In this document: piece after piece, positions 1-5,171 of the stretch
Position numbering within the stretch: position 1 is the first letter of the stretch
How the letters are laid out: every line of letters begins with the position of its first letter
NCBI GenBank assembly: GCA_023701165.1
Contig: JAMPXL010000072.1
Span: forward strand, 1-6,123
Length of the DNA stretch: 6,123 nucleotides
From: Geothrix sp.
GTDB lineage: Bacteria > Acidobacteriota > Holophagae > Holophagales > Holophagaceae
Reading direction: 5' to 3'
Program-made: the position numbers and the translations under genes
The notes under the pieces: generated by a model
What the model was told of the DNA's origin: nothing
Databases searched by the model: none
Seen by the model: the letters and a program-made list of their open reading frames with translations, nothing else

Positions 1-323
1 GCGGGGCAGATCACGACCTGGAGGCCCAGGTTGATGCTGTTCTGAAGGAAGATGCGCGAGATGCTCTTGGCCACGATGGCCACCTCGTGGCCCTTCAGCG
101 TGGAGCAGGCCTGCTCGCGGCTGGAGCCGCAGCCGAAGTTCTCGCCGCCCACGATGATCGATCCCGCCGGAAAGGCCTTGGCCTTCAGCTGGGCGTTGAA
201 CTCCGTGCGGTCGAAGAAGGCGAACTGGGGGGTTTCCATGGGCAGCACCGTGGCCATGAAGCGGCCGGGGTAGATGTCGTCGGTGCTGATGTCGTTCTCG
301 AGCTTGATGATGACCTTCGCCAT
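1..323 (-). CDS. leuD: 3-isopropylmalate dehydratase-like small subunit (LeuD type), partial
   Basis: This is the small (swivel-domain) subunit of an aconitase-superfamily hydro-lyase, which works with the large subunit encoded just upstream to move a hydroxyl group between neighbouring carbons of a 2- or 3-hydroxy diacid. The first 107 residues are visible; the C-terminus lies beyond the left edge. Seen directly: an N-terminal ISTDDIYPGRFM segment (residues 12-23) that matches the family's specificity-loop region, and the strongly conserved GGENFGCGSSREQA block (59-72) of the swivel domain. The start ATG lies three bases after the leuC stop codon (TGA-ACC-ATG), with a weak AAAGGG inside the end of leuC, so coupled translation is likely. 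Family membership is secure. The substrate (isopropylmalate, citramalate/citraconate, homoaconitate or another) cannot be decided from the sequence, and the neighbours do not include leuA, so the symbol is by homology only. Confidence 0.88.
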   Translation of the reverse strand, partial: MAKVIIKLENDISTDDIYPGRFMATVLPMETPQFAFFDRTEFNAQLKAKAFPAGSIIVGGENFGCGSSREQACSTLKGHEVAIVAKSISRIFLQNSINLGLQVVICP

Positions 324-326
324 GGT

Positions 327-1613
327 TCAGCCCTTTCTCGGATCGGTGATGACGCCGGTGATGGCGGAGGCCGCGGCCACCACGGGGCTGCAGAGGTAGA
401 CCTCGCCCGTGGGATTGCCCATGCGGCCCTTGAAGTTGCGGTTTGTGGTGCTCAGGGCCACCTCGTGGTCGCCCAGGGCGCCTTCGTGAACGCCGAGGCA
501 GGGGCCGCACCCGGAGTTCATCACCACGGCGCCGGCCTTCATGAAGTCGTGGATGTAGCCCATGTCCAGGGCCTTCGCGAAGATCTTGCTGGAGGCGGGG
601 AACACCAGCATGCGTGTGCCCTCCGCCACCTTCTTGCCGCGCAGGATGGCGGCGGCGTCCGCCAGGTCGTCCAGGCGGCCGTTGGTGCAGCTGCCGATGA
701 CGATCTGCTGGACCTTGGTGCCCACCACATGGTCGATGGACTTCACGTTGTCCACCATGTGGGGGCAGGCGATCTGGGGATCGAGGGAGGAGACGTCGAT
801 CTCCACGGTCTGGCAGTACGCTGCATCCGCATCCGGCGTGACGCAGGGAATGGCCTCGACGACACCCGCCTCCTCGCGGAGGTACCGCACGGTCTCCTCG
901 TCGCCGGGGACAATGCCCGAGGTGGCGCCCGCTTCCACGCTCATATTGCAGATGGCGATGCGGCCGCTGGTGCTCATCCTGCGGATGGTCTCGCCGTGGA
1001 ACTCCAGCACCTTGAAGTTGGCCCCCTGGGCCGTGAGCTTGCCGATGAGGTGCAGGATCAGGTCCTTGGGACCCACCATGGGCGGGAACTCGCCCGTCAC
1101 GATGACCTTGATGGTGGCCGGGACCTCGATGTTCACCGCGATGCCCAGGCTCCAGGCCGAGGCCATCTCCGTGGCGCCCACGCCGAAGCTGAAGGCGCCC
1201 AGGGCCCCGTGGCTGGTGGTGTGGGAATCCGTGCCCAGCACCACGAAGCCCGGCCGCACATAGCCGTATTCCGGCAGGATCTGATGGCAGATGCCGCCCA
1301 CGTCGCCCCGCACATCATGGAACTTGGTGATGCCGTTGGCCGCCACGAAACCGCGGATCTTCTTGTGGTTGGTGGCGGTCTTGGGCGATTCCGCCGGCAC
1401 GCGGTGGTCGAAGATGATGGCGATGCGGGAGGGATCCCACACCTTGGGCTCGAGCCCCGTGCCCTGGAACACCTCCTGGAACTGGTTGATCACCAGGGCC
1501 GCGTTCTCGTGGGACATGGCGAGGTCCACCTTGGGCTCGACCACATCCCCGACCTTCACGGATGGCAGGCCCGCCGCGCGGGCCAGGATCTTTTCAACGA
1601 CGGTCATACCCAT
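327..1613 (-). CDS. leuC: 3-isopropylmalate dehydratase-like large subunit (LeuC type)
   Basis: Large catalytic subunit (428 residues) of an aconitase-superfamily [4Fe-4S] hydro-lyase. Visible marks: SHENAALV near residue 34, GTDSHT (127-132), the first cluster cysteine in GSCTNGR (Cys309), the other two in SGCGPCLG (Cys369 and Cys372), and the STTNRNFKGRMG block (388-399). All three iron-sulfur ligands are present, so the enzyme should be active. The length fits the shorter 'archaeal-type' LeuC/HacA branch (about 420 residues) rather than the roughly 465-residue enterobacterial LeuC. Members of this branch handle isopropylmalate, citramalate/citraconate, homoaconitate or dimethylmalate, so the substrate is open. 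The start is set by a strong AGGAGG at 1619-1624, five bases before the ATG; an in-frame ATG two codons later is less well spaced. It follows the CoA-transferase gene by 10 bases and precedes the small subunit by 3. Confidence 0.92.
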   Translation of the reverse strand: MGMTVVEKILARAAGLPSVKVGDVVEPKVDLAMSHENAALVINQFQEVFQGTGLEPKVWDPSRIAIIFDHRVPAESPKTATNHKKIRGFVAANGITKFHDVRGDVGGICHQILPEYGYVRPGFVVLGTDSHTTSHGALGAFSFGVGATEMASAWSLGIAVNIEVPATIKVIVTGEFPPMVGPKDLILHLIGKLTAQGANFKVLEFHGETIRRMSTSGRIAICNMSVEAGATSGIVPGDEETVRYLREEAGVVEAIPCVTPDADAAYCQTVEIDVSSLDPQIACPHMVDNVKSIDHVVGTKVQQIVIGSCTNGRLDDLADAAAILRGKKVAEGTRMLVFPASSKIFAKALDMGYIHDFMKAGAVVMNSGCGPCLGVHEGALGDHEVALSTTNRNFKGRMGNPTGEVYLCSPVVAAASAITGVITDPRKG

Positions 1614-1618
1614 AAATG

Positions 1619-1624
1619 CCTCCT
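1619..1624 (-). promoter_or_regulatory. Strong ribosome binding site of leuC, overlapping the upstream stop
   Basis: Minus strand reads TGAGGAGGCATTTATG. The AGGAGG shares its first A with the TGA stop of the CoA-transferase gene and stands five bases before the leuC ATG at 1613. This decides the start over the ATG at 1607 and implies translational coupling between the two genes. Confidence 0.8.
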
Positions 1625-2823
1625 CAGATCACACCCTTGGTTTTCAGTTCAGCCAGCTCGGATCCGCCCAGGCCCAGGAGCCCGTAGACCTCCGCATTGT
1701 GCTCGCCCAGGCCGGGCGGCGGCGCGTCCACGCTCCCCGGCGTTTTTTCGAAGAGCGCGGTCATGCCGAAGACTTCGATGGGCCCGACGCCTGCGACCTC
1801 CACCTTGCGCAGCACCTCGCGGTGCTGGATCTGCGGCTGCCGCAGGGCGGCTTCCAGATCCAGAATCTCACCGCTGGGAACATCCTTGGCATTCAGCACT
1901 TCTACCCAGAAGCCGGTAGGTTTCAGGGCCAGCTTGGCCTCCAGAAGCGGAGTGAGAACCTTCCGGTTCTTCTTGCGGGTGTCCCGCTCCTGGAAGCGGG
2001 GATCGGCCTTCAGTTCCGGAACCTCCAGCACCTCGCAGACCGCCTCCCACTGCTCCTGCTTGTTGGCCGCGATGTTGATGTGGCCGTCCTGGGTGCGGAA
2101 GGTGCCGCTGGGCGCCGCCGTGAAGTTGTCATTGCCCATGAGCACCGGCTGCTCACCGCCGATGAGCAGGTTGGCCGCCACCCAGCCCATGAGGGGCATG
2201 ATGCTGTCCAGCAGGGCCACGTCGATGGACTGCCCCTGCCCCGTGCGCTCCCGGTGGAAGAGGGCCCCCATCACCGCGAAGGCCGCGTTCAGGCCGCCCA
2301 CCGTGTCGCAGACGGGAAAGCCCGTGCGCAGGGGGCTCAGGCGCTCGTCGCCATTCACGGCCATCTCGCCGGACAGCCCCTGGATGATCTGGTCGTAGGC
2401 GGGCTTCAGGGCGTCCGGCCCTGTCTGGCCGAAACCGGAGATGGCGCAGTAGATGAGGCGGGGATTCAGCTCCGCCAGGGCCTTGTAGCCGAGGCCCAGC
2501 CGGTCCATGACACCCGGACGGAAGTTCTCCACCACCACGTCCGCGTCCTTCACCAGCTTCCGGAACAGCTCCTTGCCTTCTGTCGACTTGGTGTTCAGCG
2601 TGATGGATTTCTTGTTGCAGTTCTGAGCCAGGAAGCTGGTGCCCATGAGCTTCTTGTTCAGCTCCGGCACGATGCCCAGCTTGCGGGCCAGGTCCCCGTC
2701 CTTGGGGTTCTCCACCTTGATGACCTCAGCGCCGAGGAGCGCCAGGTGCAGCGTGGTAAAAGGGCCCGACAGGACATTGGTCAGGTCCAGGACCTTGATG
2801 CCTTCGAGGATCTTTCGGGTCAT
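1624..2823 (-). CDS. Type III (CaiB/BaiF family) CoA-transferase
   Basis: A 399-residue enzyme that moves coenzyme A between carboxylic acids, expected in the cytoplasm as an interlocked dimer. Visible marks: the N-terminal VLDLTNVLSGPF block (11-22), GAEVIKVENPKDGD (31-44), VVENFRPGVMDRLGLGY (97-113), and PAYDQIIQGLSG (141-152), whose Asp144 matches the catalytic aspartate that forms the acyl anhydride/thioester intermediate. The length is normal for the family (about 380-430). Reported substrates include carnitine, formate/oxalate, succinate/citramalate, itaconate and mesaconate; none can be assigned from the sequence. Position between an acyl-CoA lyase and a hydroxy-diacid hydro-lyase suggests a hydroxy-diacid such as citramalate (inference). 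The ATG at 2823 follows AAAGG (2830-2834) by six bases. A longer reading from 2889 would translate the intergenic palindrome into a false hydrophobic leader and is not used. Confidence 0.93.
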   Translation of the reverse strand: MTRKILEGIKVLDLTNVLSGPFTTLHLALLGAEVIKVENPKDGDLARKLGIVPELNKKLMGTSFLAQNCNKKSITLNTKSTEGKELFRKLVKDADVVVENFRPGVMDRLGLGYKALAELNPRLIYCAISGFGQTGPDALKPAYDQIIQGLSGEMAVNGDERLSPLRTGFPVCDTVGGLNAAFAVMGALFHRERTGQGQSIDVALLDSIMPLMGWVAANLLIGGEQPVLMGNDNFTAAPSGTFRTQDGHINIAANKQEQWEAVCEVLEVPELKADPRFQERDTRKKNRKVLTPLLEAKLALKPTGFWVEVLNAKDVPSGEILDLEAALRQPQIQHREVLRKVEVAGVGPIEVFGMTALFEKTPGSVDAPPPGLGEHNAEVYGLLGLGGSELAELKTKGVI

Positions 2824-2829
2824 ATAAAG

Positions 2830-2834
2830 CCTTT
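2830..2834 (-). promoter_or_regulatory. Ribosome binding site of the CoA-transferase gene
   Basis: AAAGG on the minus strand, six bases before the ATG at 2823. It begins one base after the closing base pair of the palindrome at 2836-2916, so folding of that stem leaves the site just outside the helix. It supports the 399-residue start. Confidence 0.6.
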
Positions 2835-2835
2835 C

Positions 2836-2916
2836 ACCACCAAGACACCAAGGCACCAAGAAAGACAGCAAGAAGGCCATGCCCGGCATTCCTTGGTGTC
2901 TTGGTGCCTTGGTGGT
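2836..2916. repeat. Intergenic palindrome built of 8-base tandem units (CACCAAGR)
   Basis: Arms 2836-2860 and 2892-2916 pair over 25 positions with 23 Watson-Crick pairs, one G-T and one mismatch (2845/2907), around a 31-base loop. Each arm is ACC followed by three copies of an octamer (CACCAAGA, CACCAAGG, CACCAAG). The loop holds a further small inverted repeat, ATGCC-C-GGCAT (2879-2889). The element fills the gap between the lyase stop (2920-2922) and the CoA-transferase ribosome binding site (2830-2834). No T-run follows on either strand, so it does not look like an intrinsic terminator. From memory, similar CACCAAG-type elements are scattered in intergenic DNA of many environmental bacteria; their function is not known to me. 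Confidence 0.9.
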
Positions 2917-2919
2917 TCA

Positions 2920-3822
2920 TCAGTTGCTCTTTCCAATTGGGCCGGTCTTATACACGCAGCCGGGAAGTTCACGACCGAAGTGCCGGGCCACGTCCTTGGA
3001 GACGCCGATGAGGGCCGCCAGGTCGATGTCCGTGCCCTGCCCGGTCCGCTGCAGGCCATGCACCAGGTCCTCCGTGGCCACGTTGCCCGCCGCCACCTTG
3101 GTGAAGGGACAGCCCCCGAGGCCGCCGAAGCTGGTCTCGATGGCCTTGGCGCCCGCTTCCATGGCCGCATAGACACTGGCCATGCCCAGACCGTAGGTGT
3201 TGTGGATGTGGGCCGTGATCTCGACGGCGGGATCGAGTTCCAGCACCTTCTCCACGTAGCGCCGGACCTGCGTGGGGTGGGCGTGGCCCGCCGTGTCCGC
3301 GAGGCTGATGGAGGTCAGCCCGGCTCCCAGGTAGGCCGCCACGATGGCCAGTACGCGGCTTTCGCCGATGGCACCCTCGAAGCCGCAGCCGAAGGCGCTC
3401 TGCACGCTCACCTGCACCTTGCGGCCGGCCTGCTTGCCTTCGAGGGCCGTGGCGATGATGCGCCGCTGGGCCTCCTCGGTGCCCATGCCCGTGTTCTTGC
3501 GGCTGTGGGTGTCCGAGGCCGACACGCCCATGCAGATGAGCGGAACACCCACCTCCAGGGCCCGCTCCAGCCCCTTTTCGTTGAGCACCAGGCCCGACAG
3601 CAGGGCGCGGTGGGATTCCTTCGCCAGGATGCGGAACAGGTCGTCCGTGTCCGCCATCTGGGGCACCTTGTCGCCCCGCACGAAGGAACCCACCTGCACG
3701 ATGTCCACGCCCGAATCCGCCACGCGGCGGATCCAGTCGAGCTTCAGCTCCGTGGGCACCACCATGGATTCGACCTGGAGGCCGTCGCGGGGGCCGACTT
3801 CGTGGATCAGGATGTCGTTCAT
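2920..3822 (-). CDS. HMG-CoA lyase family protein (acyl-CoA lyase, DRE-TIM barrel)
   Basis: A 300-residue TIM-barrel enzyme of the HMG-CoA lyase family, which cleaves (or, in reverse, forms) a C-C bond in a 3-hydroxyacyl-CoA, releasing acetyl-CoA and an oxoacid. Present: EVGPRDGLQ (8-16, metal/catalytic Arg12-Asp13), SFVRGDKVPQMAD (46-58), FGCGFEG (144-150), SLADT with Asp176, metal-binding HIH (205, 207), GLGGCPF with catalytic-loop Cys238, and GNVATEDL with Asn247. Compared with human HMG-CoA lyase as I recall it, Glu72 is replaced by Gln43, and the HDTYG motif reads HNTYG (Asn208). These changes make a substrate other than HMG-CoA plausible, for example citramalyl-CoA, which a member of this family cleaves in Chloroflexus. 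The start at 3822 matches the family N-terminus; the longer frame from 3864 would translate the neighbouring palindrome. The ribosome binding site is weak (GAGAG, 3830-3834). Confidence 0.92.
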   Translation of the reverse strand: MNDILIHEVGPRDGLQVESMVVPTELKLDWIRRVADSGVDIVQVGSFVRGDKVPQMADTDDLFRILAKESHRALLSGLVLNEKGLERALEVGVPLICMGVSASDTHSRKNTGMGTEEAQRRIIATALEGKQAGRKVQVSVQSAFGCGFEGAIGESRVLAIVAAYLGAGLTSISLADTAGHAHPTQVRRYVEKVLELDPAVEITAHIHNTYGLGMASVYAAMEAGAKAIETSFGGLGGCPFTKVAAGNVATEDLVHGLQRTGQGTDIDLAALIGVSKDVARHFGRELPGCVYKTGPIGKSN

Positions 3823-3823
3823 G

Positions 3824-3837
3824 GAAGAGCTCTCTTC
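3824..3837. repeat. Short inverted repeat over the lyase ribosome binding site
   Basis: The sequence GAAGAG-CT-CTCTTC is a perfect six-base inverted repeat with a two-base centre, ending one base before the ATG at 3822. The only Shine-Dalgarno-like purines for the lyase gene (GAGAG, 3830-3834 on the minus strand) lie within it. In mRNA the two-base centre is too tight for all six pairs to form, so a functional hairpin is doubtful. Confidence 0.4.
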
Positions 3838-3840
3838 TTT

Positions 3841-3914
3841 AACCACAGAGGACGCAGAGAACACAGAGGAAGGTGTGGAGGCATATCTCTGTGTTCTCTG
3901 AGTCCTCTGCGGTT
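3841..3914. repeat. Intergenic palindrome built of 9-base tandem units (CACAGAGRA)
   Basis: Arms 3841-3869 and 3886-3914 pair over 29 positions with 26 Watson-Crick pairs, one G-T at the loop end and two mismatches (3845/3910 and 3854/3901), around a 16-base loop. Each arm starts AACC and carries three imperfect nonamers (CACAGAGGA, CGCAGAGAA, CACAGAGGA in the left arm). It lies between the dehydrogenase stop (3920-3922) and the lyase ribosome binding site. Neither strand shows a T-run after the stem. It has the same design as the element at 2836-2916 but a different unit sequence and period. CCACAGAG-type palindromes are, from memory, also common dispersed intergenic elements in environmental bacteria. 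Confidence 0.9.
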
Positions 3915-3919
3915 ACAAA

Positions 3920-5038
3920 TCAAAGTTTCCGGGCGATCGCTTCGCCCATGTCGAGGGTGGAGGCGCTGCCGCCCATGTCGTAGGTGCGGACCTGGCCCTC
4001 GGCGATGACGGCGGCCACGGCCTTCTCGAGGCGGGCGCCCTTTTCGGTCTCGCCCAGCCAGTCGAGCATCATCTTGGCGGCCAGGATGGTGGCGATGGGG
4101 TTCACCTTGTACTGACCCGCGTACTTGGGAGCGCTGCCGTGGCTGGGTTCGAAGACGGCCAGCTTCTCGCCGATGTTGCCCGAGCAGCCGAAGCCGAGGC
4201 CGCCCACCATCTGGGCCGCCAGGTCGCTGATGATGTCGCCGAAGAGGTTGGTGGCCACCATCACGCCGTAGTTCTTGGGGTTCTTCAGCATCCACATGGT
4301 GATGGCGTCCACGTTGGCGTCATCCATCTCGATGCCGGGGTATTCTTTCGCGATGCGCTTGCCGGTCTCCAGGAACATGCCCTCGGTGGCGCGCACCACG
4401 TTGGCCTTGTGGATGACCGTGACCTTGGGGTAGTTGAACGTCTTGGCGTACTCAAAGGCGGCGCGGATGATGCGGTCACAGCCCTTCTGGGTGTTCACCT
4501 TGCAGGTGATGGCGAACTCGTCACCGGGAATGTCGGCGAAATGCCCGAAGGGCTTGCTGAGCTTCTTCAGGGTCTCTTTCAACTCGTCGGGAACGGGGCT
4601 GAACTCCACGCCGGCGTAGAGGTCCTCGGTGTTCTCGCGGAACACCACCATGTCGATGCCTTCCTTGTAGTTCAGGGGGTTGCCCGCATAGGCCTTGCAG
4701 GGCCGCAGGCAGGTGTAGAGGTCGAACATCTGGCGCATGCGGACGATGGGGCTGCGGTAGATGAGCCCCTTCCCCTTCAGCTCGGGCACCAGCTCTGCCT
4801 CCGCGTCCTTCACGGGCTTGGAGGTGATGGCACCGAACATGGCGGCGTGGCTGCTCTTCAGCAGGTCGATGGTGCGCTGGGGGAAGGACTCGCCCTCCTT
4901 GCACCAGAACTCCCAGCCGATGTCGCCGTGGGTGTACTTCGCATCGAACTTCAGGGCATCGAGGCAGATCTTCGCCGCCTCCATGACTTCCACGCCCACG
5001 CCATCTCCGGGCAACCACGCGATGTTGAACTGGCTCAT
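3920..5038 (-). CDS. Isocitrate/isopropylmalate dehydrogenase family protein, isocitrate-type
   Basis: A 372-residue beta-decarboxylating dehydrogenase that oxidises a 2-hydroxy-3-carboxy acid with NAD(P)+ and releases CO2. Present: the GDGVG loop (11-15), DLYTCLRPC (106-114), FRENTEDLYAG (133-143), catalytic Lys211 and Tyr141, substrate arginines 102, 112 and 134, metal-binding aspartates 244, 268 and 272, and a cofactor loop HGSAPKYAGQYKVNP (300-314). The RENTEDLYAG block and Ser96 resemble isocitrate dehydrogenase rather than LeuB. However, the position of E. coli Asn115, which touches substrate and nicotinamide, is Ile98. Lys305, Tyr306 and Tyr353 match NADP-binding residues of E. coli Icd, while the Arg395 position is Gly357. 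It is shorter than E. coli Icd (416). The start at 5038 follows AAGGAG by seven bases. Isocitrate, homoisocitrate, methylmalate or isopropylmalate remain possible substrates. Confidence 0.9.
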   Translation of the reverse strand: MSQFNIAWLPGDGVGVEVMEAAKICLDALKFDAKYTHGDIGWEFWCKEGESFPQRTIDLLKSSHAAMFGAITSKPVKDAEAELVPELKGKGLIYRSPIVRMRQMFDLYTCLRPCKAYAGNPLNYKEGIDMVVFRENTEDLYAGVEFSPVPDELKETLKKLSKPFGHFADIPGDEFAITCKVNTQKGCDRIIRAAFEYAKTFNYPKVTVIHKANVVRATEGMFLETGKRIAKEYPGIEMDDANVDAITMWMLKNPKNYGVMVATNLFGDIISDLAAQMVGGLGFGCSGNIGEKLAVFEPSHGSAPKYAGQYKVNPIATILAAKMMLDWLGETEKGARLEKAVAAVIAEGQVRTYDMGGSASTLDMGEAIARKL

Positions 5039-5045
5039 GATCAGG

Positions 5046-5051
5046 CTCCTT
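5046..5051 (-). promoter_or_regulatory. Ribosome binding site of the dehydrogenase gene
   Basis: AAGGAG on the minus strand, seven bases before the ATG at 5038. This is ideal spacing and selects the 372-residue start over an in-frame ATG at 5080, whose GGGGAGG is only two bases from the codon. Confidence 0.8.
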
Positions 5052-5132
5052 CGCAGGGGTCTGCGGTAGGGCCCAATCATGACCTCCCCGTTAAGTTCGG
5101 GCCCGGGCGGTCATCACAAATCCCTCCGAAAA

Positions 5133-5162
5133 CGCCTGTTTCAGGTCTCCGGACCTACAGAT
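5133..5162 (-). other. Small hairpin after polA, doubtful terminator
   Basis: In the 133-base spacer between polA and the dehydrogenase gene, the minus strand holds AGGTC-CGGA-GACCT, a perfect five-base-pair stem with a four-base loop. CTGT and ACAG on its flanks could extend it after a three-base bulge. Only four T bases follow a few bases downstream, so an intrinsic terminator is weakly supported. I saw no convincing promoter in the rest of this spacer, so whether polA and the metabolic genes share a transcript is undecided. Confidence 0.25.
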
Positions 5163-5171
5163 CGTCAAAAA

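Noticed and set aside
87..1919. A 610-codon open frame on the plus strand opposite leuC and the CoA-transferase
   Set aside because: Its product is rich in His, Gly, Ala and Arg with no family resemblance, as expected for an antisense shadow of G+C-rich genes.
2836..3914. The tandem 8- and 9-base units as a CRISPR array or as intrinsic terminators
   Set aside because: The units are contiguous without spacers and are inverted between arms, which excludes CRISPR; no T-run follows either stem on either strand, which argues against intrinsic termination.
1291..4008. A 905-codon open frame on the plus strand crossing three minus-strand genes
   Set aside because: It is antisense to well-supported enzymes and both palindromes, has no recognisable domain, and is explained by third-position G+C bias of the minus-strand genes.
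5039..5080. A 14-residue N-terminal extension of the dehydrogenase starting at 5080
   Set aside because: The purine tract is only two bases from that ATG, the added residues are basic and unlike the family, and the ATG at 5038 has an AAGGAG at ideal distance.
5098..5108. Overlapping palindromes CGGGCCCG and GCCCGGGC
   Set aside because: They are short and expected by chance in G+C-rich DNA, with no second copy or association to suggest an operator.
5039..5171. A promoter or leucine-responsive leader (attenuator, T-box) for the metabolic operon in the polA spacer
   Set aside because: A TTGACG near 5166-5171 on the minus strand has no acceptable -10 partner at 16-18 bases, and I saw no leader peptide with repeated Leu/Ile/Val codons and no T-box motif.
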